A stretch of DNA of 39,344 nt from an uncultured Blastocatellia bacterium (GTDB lineage: Bacteria; Acidobacteriota; Blastocatellia; Pyrinomonadales; Pyrinomonadaceae): positions 1-39,344 of the forward strand of contig CAMLLD010000063.1 of the NCBI GenBank assembly GCA_946480785.1. Direction: 5' to 3'. Both the position numbers and the translations under genes were made by a program. This document shows positions 10,394 through 18,594 of this stretch, piece by piece. Every line of letters begins with the position of its first letter. Positions within the stretch are counted from its first letter, which is position 1. Under the pieces are notes generated by a model that saw only the letters and a program-made list of their open reading frames with translations, made no database searches and was not told the origin of the DNA.

Positions 10394-11664
10394 CGCGTGC
10401 CTCTCAGTGTTCCCGAGGCTCCGTTCGCTCCCGACGTTCCCGAGGAACCGTTCGCACCGCGCACCACGACTTTCACTCCATTTTGCAGCTTGTCGAAGCC
10501 ATCGACTGCGACAACGTCGCCCGCATTCAATCCTTCGACCGCAGTGACGTTGCCGTCAGTCGTGCCCGGCGTGACGTTCTGCATCGCGACCGTTTGATCC
10601 GGTTTCACGACGTAGACGAACGCTTCCTGCGCGTTGCGTTGAATCGCCGCGTTCGGCGCGAGAATCACATTGCGTTGCGTATCGAGCAGCAAACGCGCGT
10701 TGACGAACTGGTTGGGAAACAGCGCGCTGTCGGCATTCGGAAACGTCGCCTTGAGTTTGATGGTGCCGGTGGTCGTGTCGATCTCGTTGTCGAAAGTCAG
10801 CAGAACGCCGGATGAGAGCTTCGTCTGTTGCGTGCGATCGAATGCATCGACAACGAGCCGGTTGCCGCGACGCAACTGCTCGCGGATCTGCGGCAGGTAA
10901 TCTTCGGCGACACTGAAGAGCACGCTGATCGGTTGCAGTTGCGTGATCACCAGCATGCCGTTCGTGTCCGACGCGTGCACGATGTTGCCGGGATCGACGA
11001 GCCGCAGGCCGACGCGTCCCGAGATCGGCGAGGTGATCTGCGTGTAACCGAGCTGCACCTTCGCGGTTTCGATCTGGCCCTGATCGTTTTTGACCGTGCC
11101 TTCGAGCTGATGAACGGTCGCGAGCTGCGTGTCGAGCTGCTGCTTCGGAATCGCGTTTTTGCTGTAAGCGATCTGATAGCGCGCGAGATCGAGGTTCGCG
11201 TTTTCCAGCAGCGCAGTGTCGCGATCGAGCACGCCCTGCGCTTGCGTCAACGCCGCCTGGAACGGCCGCGGATCGATCTCCGCGAGCACGTCTCCCTGCC
11301 GGACCATCTGCCCTTCGCGGTAATTGACCTTCATCAATTGACCGTCGACGCGGCTCTTCACGGTCACTGTCTGCAACGGCGCGACGGAACCGAGCGCGTT
11401 GAGATAAACGCCGATGCTGCCCTCCTGCACGACGGCAGTGGTGATCGAAACTCCCGGCGGTGCGTTGGCCGCTTTAACCACCGCAACTCCGCTTTGTTTG
11501 CGACGTTGAAATATGAAAAATCCGATGAGGACGAGGATCAGCACGATGACCAGCATGACCCAGCGTCTGCGACTGCGTTTGCGCACCGGTCGGACCACTG
11601 GTGGCGGCGGTTCGTCCTGGTCCCGTGATTCAGTAACTTCCTCCATCGGCGTTGGCTCGTCCAT
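10390..11664 (-). CDS. mdtA: RND efflux periplasmic adaptor, MdtA-like membrane fusion protein
   Basis: The protein is 424 residues. It bridges the permease and the outer-membrane duct. ATG 11664 is preferred over a GTG 21 nt upstream because AAGGG lies at a good distance. A Pro/Arg-rich cytoplasmic head (residues 1-34) precedes a single membrane anchor ([19 protein letters not shown], ~35-53). The lipoyl/hairpin and beta-barrel domains follow: [35 protein letters not shown], a coiled-coil hairpin, and [29 protein letters not shown]. The C-terminus is a Gly/Ser/Ala-rich low-complexity tail after VVVRGANG. It is the first gene of the pump operon; its stop overlaps the mdtB-like start by four nt. 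Confidence 0.94.
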   Translation of the reverse strand: MDEPTPMEEVTESRDQDEPPPPVVRPVRKRSRRRWVMLVIVLILVLIGFFIFQRRKQSGVAVVKAANAPPGVSITTAVVQEGSIGVYLNALGSVAPLQTVTVKSRVDGQLMKVNYREGQMVRQGDVLAEIDPRPFQAALTQAQGVLDRDTALLENANLDLARYQIAYSKNAIPKQQLDTQLATVHQLEGTVKNDQGQIETAKVQLGYTQITSPISGRVGLRLVDPGNIVHASDTNGMLVITQLQPISVLFSVAEDYLPQIREQLRRGNRLVVDAFDRTQQTKLSSGVLLTFDNEIDTTTGTIKLKATFPNADSALFPNQFVNARLLLDTQRNVILAPNAAIQRNAQEAFVYVVKPDQTVAMQNVTPGTTDGNVTAVEGLNAGDVVAVDGFDKLQNGVKVVVRGANGSSGTSGANGASGTLRGTR

Positions 11665-11876
11665 ACGAGCGCCCTTAGAAAACACTGCGCCACGGCGTCA
11701 GTGACCGTTTTGCCTCTATATGTGGCGATCTTGTAAGACTCGTCAGACGCGGAGTGAGGCTCTTTTACCCGACGCGGCAAAAAAGCCACACGCCGCACAC
11801 ACCAAAGAACCGTTAACCCACAACATAAATTCACATTTCAATCTTGCATGGAATTTGCCCGCGGTCTTTCGCAACC
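11665..11876. promoter_or_regulatory. Divergent control region between pump operon and two-component genes
   Basis: This 212-nt spacer must hold the promoters for both the mdtA-like operon (leftward) and the sensor kinase (rightward). I looked for a sigma-54 promoter (GG-N10-GC) because the adjacent regulator is an NtrC-type activator, and saw no convincing match on either strand. The most visible structure is GCGGCAAAAAAGCC near 11775-11790. Promoter elements are not assigned. Confidence 0.4.
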
Positions 11877-13451
11877 ATGCTGCGGCGACTTAACCTCCAA
11901 CAAAAGATTCTCCTGCTCGTCACCGGCTCGATGACGCTCATCGTGCTGGCCTCGTCGTACCTGCACAACAGCCGCGTCCGCTCGCTGGTCGAAAAGGATC
12001 ATTACGACAACGCGCTCAGCCAAACGCTGGCGCTGCGCGATCGCATCGCCCAGTACGACTATTTTTCGGATATCGCGGACATCCAGCAGGAGATGCAACT
12101 CGTCATCAGCTCGCGGCGCGACTTCAAACAGATCGACGTTTACGAAGATCAACCATCAGGTCCGCAACTCGTCGCCACGACTGCTTCGGGCACGAGCAAT
12201 CTGCTCGCGGCGTGGGACACCGGCGATTCAACGGCTGCCACATCTTCGAGTGAGATCAATTGGAACAATGGTGATTACTGGCTGATTACTGCGCCCGTGC
12301 AAAACTCCCAACACAGCGGCACGATCAAAGCGCTCGTACTTAAGAGCGCGCACCGCCAACTCGTCAGCCGCCTGCATCGCAATTACAACCTAATCCTGAT
12401 CGGCGGCGTGATCACGTCAGTCGCCTTGCTCTATTTCATCTTCGTCTACTTTTTCCGCAAGCCCGTGAAAGACATCGTGCAGACGATGAACGACGCTCGC
12501 CACGGCGATCTCACCGCGCGCTCGCCCGTCTATCGCGACGACGAGCTTGGGGAAATCGCCGCCGGCTTCAATCAGATGATGGACGAGATCACGGCGCGAT
12601 CGCGCGAGCGCGAGCAACTGTTGCAGGAGATCGGCAGCCTCAACAGCGAGTTGGTAGTCAGAGTCAACCACGCGACTGCGGAACTGCGCGCGGCCAACGG
12701 CAACCTGATGCGCACGCAGCAACGTCTCTCTTACGCCGAACGCATGGCGGCGATCGGCCAGGTCACGGCGTCACTCGCACATGAGATCGGCACGCCACTT
12801 AACGCCATGGCCGGACATTTACAACTACTCGCGCGCAATCACCGGCAGTGCGGCGACACCCAACGCCGCTTGAAGATCATCAACTCGCAACTCGCTTCGA
12901 TCGTGCAAACGGTCAAGAGTCTGCTCGAACGTACTCATCGCCGTCCGATCGACCTGCAGCTCACGAACATCAACCAGATTGTGGAAGAAGTGCTGCTGCT
13001 GGTTGGACCACTGTTTGAATCGAGAAACATCCGCGTGGCGCGCGAGTTCGATCCACAACTGCCGACGGTGCGCGCCGATCGTGAAGCGCTGCATCAGGTG
13101 TTTCTGAATCTCGTAAACAACAGTCTCGACGCGATGCCGGAAGGCGGCGAGATGAAGTTCGTGACGAATTACTTAACCGCTGAACGTTTGGTCGAGGTGC
13201 GGTTCAGCGACACGGGTGTCGGCATTGCGCCGGATGCGAAGGATCATCTGTTCGAGCCGATGTGGACCACGAAGCAGTCCGGCAGCGGTCTGGGCCTGGC
13301 GATCGCGCGCGAGATCATCGTCGAGCATGGCGGCGAGATCGAGTGTGTGACGGACGTCGATCGAGGCGCGGAGTTTCGGCTGGTGCTGCCGGTGGCCACG
13401 TCGCTGTTTGCGGTGACGGAGTTCAATGAGGTGAGTTTCGATGTCGCATAA
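11877..13451 (+). CDS. Membrane sensor histidine kinase, NtrB/AtoS-like
   Basis: The protein is 524 residues. ATG 11877 is chosen over an upstream TTG at 11844; no good ribosome site is seen. Its parts are a membrane helix (~11-27), a periplasmic sensor region (~28-165), a second helix (~172-193, LILIGGVITSVALLYFIFVYFF), a HAMP linker (~194-245), a coiled coil, and a HisKA domain with phospho-acceptor His302 in ASLAHEIGTPLNAMAGHL. The catalytic ATPase domain has N-box NLVNNSLDAMP (411-421), DTGVGI (445-450) and GSGLGLAIA (469-477). It should phosphorylate the response regulator encoded next, whose start lies inside the last 11 nt of this gene. Its divergent orientation to the efflux operon suggests that it senses an envelope or drug signal; this is inference. 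Confidence 0.93.
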   Translation: MLRRLNLQQKILLLVTGSMTLIVLASSYLHNSRVRSLVEKDHYDNALSQTLALRDRIAQYDYFSDIADIQQEMQLVISSRRDFKQIDVYEDQPSGPQLVATTASGTSNLLAAWDTGDSTAATSSSEINWNNGDYWLITAPVQNSQHSGTIKALVLKSAHRQLVSRLHRNYNLILIGGVITSVALLYFIFVYFFRKPVKDIVQTMNDARHGDLTARSPVYRDDELGEIAAGFNQMMDEITARSREREQLLQEIGSLNSELVVRVNHATAELRAANGNLMRTQQRLSYAERMAAIGQVTASLAHEIGTPLNAMAGHLQLLARNHRQCGDTQRRLKIINSQLASIVQTVKSLLERTHRRPIDLQLTNINQIVEEVLLLVGPLFESRNIRVAREFDPQLPTVRADREALHQVFLNLVNNSLDAMPEGGEMKFVTNYLTAERLVEVRFSDTGVGIAPDAKDHLFEPMWTTKQSGSGLGLAIAREIIVEHGGEIECVTDVDRGAEFRLVLPVATSLFAVTEFNEVSFDVA

Positions 13452-14868
13452 AGTGCCTCAAATACTGACGGTCGATGACGATGCGGTCACGTGTGAATTG
13501 TTGTGTGAAGTTTTCACGCGTGAGGGTTTCGACGCGACGTTTGCGAAAAGCGGCGAGGACGCCCTCGTCGAAGTCGCGCGCCATCGTCCGGACTTGCTGC
13601 TCAGCGACATTCGCATGAAGACGCGGCTCGACGGGCTTTCGCTTTTGGAGATTATCCGGCGCGAGTATCCGTCAACGCCGGTCGTGTTGATGACTGCGTT
13701 TGGCTCGATGGAGACGGCGGTGCGCGCTGTGAAAGAAGGCGCGTTTGATTACATCAGCAAGCCTTTCAACATCGACGAGCTCGTGGCGATCGTGCGCCGC
13801 GCGCTGGCTGATAGAAATCGCAAAGAGCTTGTGTCGGAGCTTGATGAAGAGGATTGGAGTTCGGGACTCGTCGGCCGCACGCCGCCGATGCTCGAAGTCT
13901 ACAAAATGATCGCGCGCGTCTCCGATTCGCGAGCGGCAGTGCTCGTCACTGGGGAATCGGGAACAGGCAAGGAGCTTGTGGCGCGCGCGATTCATCATCA
14001 CGGCGCGCGTTCGGCCGCGCCGTTCGTCGCTGTGAATTGCGGCGCGCTCACCGAGACGTTGCTCGAGTCAGAACTGTTTGGTCACGTGAAGGGATCGTTC
14101 ACCGGCGCGATCGCGAACAAGCGCGGCATCTTCGAACAGGCGGGTGAAGGAACCGTGTTCCTCGACGAGATCAGTGAGACGAGCGCGGGTCTGCAAGTGA
14201 AACTGTTGCGCGTGTTGCAGGAGCGTGAAGTCGTGCCGGTCGGGAGCGCGGAGCCGATCAAAGTCGGCGCCCGCGTGATCGCCGCGAGCAATTCCGATCT
14301 CGAAAAACTTTCAGCCGCGGGCGCGTTTCGTTCCGATCTGCTGTATCGACTGAACGTGATTCAGTTGCACTTGCCGCCTTTGCGCGAGCGGCGCGACGAC
14401 ATTCATCTGCTCGTCTCGCACTTCCTGCGCAAGCACACTCCCGGTCCCGCGCCGCTCGCGCTCGACGAAAAAGCGATGCACTGCCTGACGAATTACGCGT
14501 GGCCGGGAAACGTGCGTGAACTCGAGAACGTGATCGAGCGCGCGATCACGTTGAGCCAGGGAGGCAGAATCACGACGGACGATCTGCCGCAGCGCGTGCG
14601 ACTGCGAACGGCTGCGGACACGCCGCCGCTCGGCGCGGATGATCTCGCCGAGCTCTTTTCCGGTTTACCGAACCTCGACGAGATCGAGCGACGCTACGTG
14701 TTGCACGTGCTCGAAGCCACGGGGAACAACCGCAAACGCACCGCGGAGATCCTCGGTATCAATCGCAAGACGCTCTATCGCATGGCCGCGCGTTTTGAAA
14801 TCGATTTCGGGATCTCCGCGGCGGGCAAAGTCGACACTGAGGCGCGTACTTTGGCCGCCGCTTCCTAG
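13441..14868 (+). CDS. NtrC-family sigma-54-dependent response regulator
   Basis: The protein is 475 residues. It has a receiver domain (1-120) with Asp56 as phospho-acceptor (LLLSDIRM), acidic residues near the N-terminus (VDDD) and Lys107 (ISKPF). The AAA+ ATPase (~143-370) has Walker A GESGTGKE (171-178), Walker B GTVFLDEI (237-244) and a sigma-54 contact loop that reads GSFTGA rather than the usual GAFTGA (218-223). A C-terminal Fis-type helix-turn-helix follows (NNRKRTAEILGINRKTLYRM). It overlaps the kinase gene by 11 nt, so the two are co-expressed. As a bacterial enhancer-binding protein it would activate sigma-54 promoters. The target could be the divergent pump operon, but no clear sigma-54 site was found there. 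Confidence 0.94.
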   Translation: MSHKVPQILTVDDDAVTCELLCEVFTREGFDATFAKSGEDALVEVARHRPDLLLSDIRMKTRLDGLSLLEIIRREYPSTPVVLMTAFGSMETAVRAVKEGAFDYISKPFNIDELVAIVRRALADRNRKELVSELDEEDWSSGLVGRTPPMLEVYKMIARVSDSRAAVLVTGESGTGKELVARAIHHHGARSAAPFVAVNCGALTETLLESELFGHVKGSFTGAIANKRGIFEQAGEGTVFLDEISETSAGLQVKLLRVLQEREVVPVGSAEPIKVGARVIAASNSDLEKLSAAGAFRSDLLYRLNVIQLHLPPLRERRDDIHLLVSHFLRKHTPGPAPLALDEKAMHCLTNYAWPGNVRELENVIERAITLSQGGRITTDDLPQRVRLRTAADTPPLGADDLAELFSGLPNLDEIERRYVLHVLEATGNNRKRTAEILGINRKTLYRMAARFEIDFGISAAGKVDTEARTLAAAS

Positions 14869-14880
14869 GTTTCTTTGTGT

Positions 14881-15014
14881 CTATTCAGAGTGATGATGGT
14901 TTCGATCACCGAAACCATGTCGCCCGCCGCACACTTCACAAACCGTCGGCTCTTCCGTGTTGTCAACGCGATGCTGCACCGGCTTCAACGTCCGCAGGTA
15001 CGCGAAGATCGCTT
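14881..15014 (-). pseudogene. Out-of-frame 3' remnant of the cytochrome c gene
   Basis: If one extra A is supplied on the plus strand at 15017-15018 (CAATC to CAAATC), the cytochrome frame continues as LKAIFAYLRTLKPVQHRVDN, then a CEVCGGRHG motif and a His-rich end, stopping with TAG at 14881-14883. The first phrase is what I expect at the end of this cytochrome family. The remnant includes a CxxC pair with a following His. It is either a true frameshift mutation or a single-base sequencing/assembly error; the intact downstream codons suggest it is recent or artefactual. Confidence 0.8.
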
Positions 15015-15896
15015 TCAATCGTCGTCAGTCAGGTTGCGGAAGTAACCCCACGGCATCACCGAGTTGAGTTTGCGTGCGCCGACGAATCCCGTACGCAATG
15101 TTTTCACAAACAGCGCTTCGTCGTAGTAAGAAATGCCTGACGGATCGGGCGTGATGTTTGCGCTCGTCACTTCACCCCACGGACCTTTGAATTTCATGCC
15201 GCCGCCAAACGCGAACTGCATCAACGGCTGGCCCTGCTTGTTCATCGGCGTGTGGCACGACAGACAGTTGCCCAGAGTCACGAGGTATTGGCCGCGCGCG
15301 ACTGGATTAGATATGTCGGGACCGGCCACTGGTCCAACGATCGGTTGATGCGGCGGCAGCGTGCCTTTGATCACTTCGGGAATCGTCGTCTTCGGCACGA
15401 GGTTGCGCACCGGATCGATCGAACGCACGTAGACGATGACCGACGCGAGGTCTTCATCCGACATCTGGCGGAAGTTCATGTAAGGCATCATGGGGAAGAG
15501 GCGTCGCCCGTCATGACCGATGCCTTCGCGAATCGCGCGCGCAAACTGTTCGTCGGTCCACCTGCCTGCGCCGGTCTCGAGATCGGGCGTGATGTTCGGC
15601 GCAACGAGCCACTCCATTCCGTCTTCGACGAAGATCGTACCTGCGCCTCTGCGCCCGGGTTTTGGTTGCGCGCCCGGCGTTTGCCAGTCGACTTCCGAGT
15701 GACACTGGAAACAATGGGCCAGGCTCTCTACGAGATAGCGGCCGCGCTCGTAACGCGCGAGCGTCCGTTCAAACTTCAGCGGCGTCGCGGATTCGGTCCG
15801 CACGTCCGGGCGGTCCGTGTAAGCCACTGACAGCACGACCGCCATCACGGCGGCTGCGATGAGCATCAATTCGAGAAATCGCTTCCGTCTTCCCAT
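15015..15896 (-). CDS. Membrane-anchored di-haem cytochrome c, apparently shortened by a frameshift
   Basis: The readable frame is 293 residues. The start ATG 15896 has a GGAGAGGGAG purine stretch upstream. An N-terminal membrane helix (~10-26) is followed by two class I cytochrome c domains with haem sites CFQCH (62-66) and CLSCH (211-215). Methionine ligands may be in FPMMPYMNF (~134-142) and SVMPWGYF (~279-286). The frame stops directly after NLTDDD. Reading on in another frame restores the expected family end (LKAIFAYLRTLKPV...), so one base appears to be missing near 15014-15018. It is an electron-transfer protein of the periplasm. It lies downstream of pip and converges with the NtrC-type gene 12 nt away. 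Confidence 0.88.
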   Translation of the reverse strand: MGRRKRFLELMLIAAAVMAVVLSVAYTDRPDVRTESATPLKFERTLARYERGRYLVESLAHCFQCHSEVDWQTPGAQPKPGRRGAGTIFVEDGMEWLVAPNITPDLETGAGRWTDEQFARAIREGIGHDGRRLFPMMPYMNFRQMSDEDLASVIVYVRSIDPVRNLVPKTTIPEVIKGTLPPHQPIVGPVAGPDISNPVARGQYLVTLGNCLSCHTPMNKQGQPLMQFAFGGGMKFKGPWGEVTSANITPDPSGISYYDEALFVKTLRTGFVGARKLNSVMPWGYFRNLTDDD

Positions 15897-15982
15897 ACTC
15901 CGATCTCCCTCTCCTACTCAGATAGCGAGAAAGGATGGAGTTTTGGGTCAGGAAACTTTGGAAATCTTCGGGGTGAGTTACC

Positions 15983-16942
15983 TCAGCGAAAACTGTCGGT
16001 GGCGCGGATTAGGGCGTCCGCGATGCCGGGTTCGGTGGCGGCGTGACCCGCGTCGGGAATGATGTTCAGTTCCGCTTCCGGCCACGCGCGATGCAGATCC
16101 CACGCGTTCATCACCGGACACACGACGTCGTAACGCCCGTGTACGATCACTGATGGAATGTGACGAATGCGATCGACGTTTTCGTTCAGGTAATTGTCGG
16201 TTTCGAAGAAACAGTTGTTGACGAAGTAATGACACTCGATGCGCGCGAGCGCGATCGCTTTCTCCGGTTCGGTAAACTCGTCGATCGACTTCTGATCGGG
16301 CAACAAGCGCAACGCGCTTCCTTCCCACATGGACCACGCGCGCGCCGCTTTCATCCGCACCGACTCGTCTTCGCTCGTCAGCCGCGCGTAGTAAGCGTTG
16401 ACCATGTCGCCGCGCTCCGACTCGGGAATGAGTTGCACGTACTCTTCCCACTTGTCGGGATAGATCGCGCTCGCGCCGCCGCGAGTGTCTTCGTAGAACC
16501 AGCGGATCTCGAGCGGACGGCACAGGAAGATGCCACGCAACACGAGGCCGCGCACTCTTTCGGGATGCGTTTCGGCGTACGCGAGCGCGAGCGTGCTGCC
16601 CCACGAACCGCCAAACACGAGCCACTGATCGACGCCGAACTCTGCGCGAATCATTTCGATGTCCTGGACGAGGTGCCACGTCGTGTTGTCTTCGAGTGAC
16701 GCATGCGGCCGGCTGCGGCCCGCGCCGCGTTGATCGAAGAGGATGATCCGGTAAGCGTCGGGATCGAAGAAGCGGCGATAGTCGGGCACGAGTCCGGCGC
16801 CTGGTCCACCGTGCAGAAAGACGACCGGCTTGCCGTTGGGCGTGCCGCACTGTTCGTAATAAAGCTCGTGAACAGGGGACACGCGAACGTGCCCGCTGTC
16901 GTATGGTTCGATTTCGGGGTAAAGAGTTCTGCGTGTTGGCAT
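15983..16942 (-). CDS. pip: Proline iminopeptidase, alpha/beta hydrolase (S33)
   Basis: The protein is 319 residues, the normal length. ATG 16942 is chosen because the protein then begins RRTLYPEIEPYDSGHVRVSPVH in the family manner; a TTG 39 nt upstream gives a poor extension. The oxyanion segment is HGGPGAG (44-50), the nucleophile is Ser113 in GGSWGS, and the acid and base are probably Asp272 (GRYDVVCP) and His300 (DAGHAATEP). The cap segment contains WSMWEGS, typical of Pip. It is cytoplasmic and removes N-terminal proline from peptides. It is separated by 86 nt from the downstream cytochrome gene; co-transcription is possible but unproven. A second, Arg-rich frame open across the same DNA is a shadow. 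Confidence 0.95.
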   Translation of the reverse strand: MPTRRTLYPEIEPYDSGHVRVSPVHELYYEQCGTPNGKPVVFLHGGPGAGLVPDYRRFFDPDAYRIILFDQRGAGRSRPHASLEDNTTWHLVQDIEMIRAEFGVDQWLVFGGSWGSTLALAYAETHPERVRGLVLRGIFLCRPLEIRWFYEDTRGGASAIYPDKWEEYVQLIPESERGDMVNAYYARLTSEDESVRMKAARAWSMWEGSALRLLPDQKSIDEFTEPEKAIALARIECHYFVNNCFFETDNYLNENVDRIRHIPSVIVHGRYDVVCPVMNAWDLHRAWPEAELNIIPDAGHAATEPGIADALIRATDSFR

Positions 16943-16987
16943 GTTGCGGGCGATTATCGTTGCGCCGGGCCACAAACGCAAAAGGCC

Positions 16988-17037
16988 ATCCGCAGATTAC
17001 ACAGATTAGTTATTAGGCATCTGCGTAATCTGTGGAT
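16988..17037. repeat. Near-perfect 19-bp hairpin built from a 'CAGATTAC' repeat
   Basis: ATCCGCAGATTACACAGAT (16988-17006) faces ATCTGCGTAATCTGTGGAT (17019-17037) across a 12-nt loop. Seventeen of 19 positions pair, and one of the exceptions would be a G-U pair in RNA. It begins 45 nt upstream of the pip start codon. From memory, 'cagattacacagatt' inverted repeats occur between genes in many environmental bacterial genomes; I cannot check this here. Confidence 0.8.
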
Positions 17038-17227
17038 TAGTTGGGCGAGGCCGCTGTGTTTTGAAACGCCGCGATGTTCTCGTGGTTTTCGGTTTCTACA
17101 CTTCTCTCGCTGGCCAACGATTATTCCGCGGCGTGAGACTCGATGAGTAAGTACTCGTCACTGTGGTCTTTCAAAAGTACCCATCACTTGGGCCATTCAA
17201 TAAGCACGCCACGCTTGTGTTGGAGGT

Positions 17228-17437
17228 TGAACTCCGAAGGAGTTCGCGAATTTTAGCCCAGGGTTTATACCCTGGGTACCCAAAAGAAAGGCGCGCGAAC
17301 GCTGAAAGCGTTGGCGAAATGCGCTCCAGATTCTAGCCAACGCTTTCAGCGTTTGCGCGCCCTCTTTTTGGCCTTTCCCCAGGGTGGTCGCTACGCTCCG
17401 ACCCTGGGCTGGCATTAGCTAACGCCTTCGGCGTTCC
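17228..17437. repeat. ~210-bp multi-hairpin interspersed repeat, copy A
   Basis: The element contains, in order: the hairpin GAACTCCGAAGGAGTTC (17229-17245); CCCAGGGTTTATACCCTGGG; a long stem of 26 nt per arm (17290-17315 with 17336-17361), each arm itself palindromic around AACGCTGAAAGCGTT; CCCAGGGT/ACCCTGGG (17378-17385 with 17401-17408); and AACGCC-TTC-GGCGTT (17421-17435). A second copy in the same orientation is at 30948-31155. Hairpin arms are conserved and linkers are not. Short frames inside it (for example on the minus strand at 17197-17415) are a by-product. The surrounding 16943-17499 spacer holds no credible gene. Confidence 0.92.
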
Positions 17438-17447
17438 GGTTTGCGCA

Positions 17448-17500
17448 AAGCTAACGGTCCAAGCTAACGGTCCAAAGCTGACGTCCTAAGCTAACGGTCT
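17448..17500. repeat. Four tandem 13-14 bp repeats ending on a stop codon
   Basis: AAGCTAACGGTCC occurs at 17448-17460 and 17461-17473, a degenerate copy (AAAGCTGACGTCCT) at 17474-17487 and AAGCTAACGGTCT at 17488-17500. The last base is also the last base of the minus-strand stop codon TAA of the neighbouring gene. The GCTAACG core also occurs in the last hairpin of the adjacent 210-bp repeat, so this array probably grew from the edge of that element. Confidence 0.8.
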
Positions 17501-17844
17501 TACTCTTCGTCGCGCTCTTCACTCTCGTCGCGAGAGATGAACTTCGAGAAGCGGCTCTCGCCGCCCTCCGCGGTTTGCTCCTGATAAAGAAACGCGAGGT
17601 TGTTCTCGTCGAAGATCTCGAAGAACTCCTCCCATTCGATTGGTTCGAGTTTGCCTTCGCCTGAAAACCCCGGATAGTCGATGCGCAACAGCGCCGAGTC
17701 GCCGCTCTCGGTTCCCTTCACGACCGCCGGGTTGCCACCACGCTCTTCCACCCAGCGCCGGATCTCTTCGTGATCGGTCGTGACCTGCGCCTCGTGTCCG
17801 CCTGATGATTTCGATGATTTCTTTGCCTTCGTTGCCTTCGCCAT
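17500..17844 (-). CDS. Small acidic conserved protein of unknown function
   Basis: The protein is 114 residues. The start ATG 17844 has AAGGAG upstream. The Lys/Ser-rich head (MAKATKAKKSSKSSGGHE) is followed by a conserved core: TTDHEEIRRWVEERGGNPAVVKGT, then LLRIDYPGFSG, IEWEEFFEIFDENNLAFLYQEQT and SRFSKFISRDE. I recognise this core from small proteobacterial and acidobacterial proteins that databases often label, doubtfully, '1,4-alpha-glucan branching enzyme'; no catalytic domain of that enzyme is present. It is probably cytoplasmic, and the function is unknown. It is preceded on the same strand by the DUF2231-like membrane gene 36 nt away, so the two may be co-transcribed. Confidence 0.85.
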   Translation of the reverse strand: MAKATKAKKSSKSSGGHEAQVTTDHEEIRRWVEERGGNPAVVKGTESGDSALLRIDYPGFSGEGKLEPIEWEEFFEIFDENNLAFLYQEQTAEGGESRFSKFISRDESEERDEE

Positions 17845-17880
17845 CGTTTCAAATCTCCTTGTCGAGTGATAGTGCCCGCC

Positions 17881-18402
17881 TTACCGCGTGGGGTGTAGAT
17901 TGTGTTGACGAACGTCCATGTCAAAAGCCTTACCGTGAGTCAACGAGTTCGACGCGTTGAGGTTCGCCTCCGGCGAAACGCCGACGCCGAGCCGTTCAAC
18001 CAACTCACCACCAAACCAACCGCCCAGCATCGCGACCGCAAGGCCGAGGAACGAACAGACCAACGCAATCGTCGTCGGTCTGAGTGGTATGTCCCAACGG
18101 AGGTACAAACCGAACGCGAATAAAATTAACGCGCACACATTCACCAGCGCGTGATAAAGCCCGATGCGTTTGGCGCGCGTGTCGTTCGGAATGTTCAGGA
18201 AGTCGATCAAGCCAAACACCGCGGCGACTAAGCCGCCGATGAGTCCGGCGACCAGCATCCAGAACGAAACGGTCGACCACGTGTTGTTGTAAGTAAAGAG
18301 ATAGAGTGCGTCGAAGATTGCAGCAGTCCCTAAAAGCCCCAGCGGAAAAACGATCATTATCGGATGAATTGCGTGACCAAAGGCCTTTGCTCTACTGTCC
18401 AT
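17881..18402 (-). CDS. DUF2231-like four-helix membrane protein
   Basis: The protein is 173 residues. The start ATG 18402 has a GGAGGCA ribosome site. The opening KAFGHAIHPIMIVFPLGLLG is the hallmark of DUF2231, with the conserved His-Pro pair. About four hydrophobic segments follow (around 15-35, 45-67, 83-102 and 112-130), with GLIDFLNIP between helices 2 and 3 and LGGWFGGELVERLGVGV after the last. The histidines in the first helix and in the IGLYHAL helix could bind metal or haem, as has been proposed for the family; the function is not established. It heads a probable two-gene unit with the acidic protein downstream and is divergent from pepE. Confidence 0.88.
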   Translation of the reverse strand: MDSRAKAFGHAIHPIMIVFPLGLLGTAAIFDALYLFTYNNTWSTVSFWMLVAGLIGGLVAAVFGLIDFLNIPNDTRAKRIGLYHALVNVCALILFAFGLYLRWDIPLRPTTIALVCSFLGLAVAMLGGWFGGELVERLGVGVSPEANLNASNSLTHGKAFDMDVRQHNLHPTR

Positions 18403-18594
18403 GACTGCCTCCTTGTTAAAAGTTTAGTCACAAACCGAATCGCAACTTGAATGCCGCCCCGCGCGAATGGGCCCACGCGCGTGTTGTCGCATTATTCGGC
18501 TGTTTTCAATACAGCCTGCGTTTGCAAACACGCCGCAGATGCTGATTGTTATGTACACTAGCGAACACACGAAGCTCGTTGGAGGAGTTGAGCG

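Noticed and set aside
11665..11876. Sigma-54 promoter in the pump/regulator spacer
   Set aside because: The best-looking candidate, TGGCTTTTTTGCC on the minus strand, has 7 nt between GG and GC rather than 10.
15978..16973. A 331-codon Arg-rich frame covering the whole pip gene
   Set aside because: It lies one frame off a clear proline iminopeptidase with a complete catalytic triad; Arg-rich composition is usual for shadow frames in GC-rich DNA.
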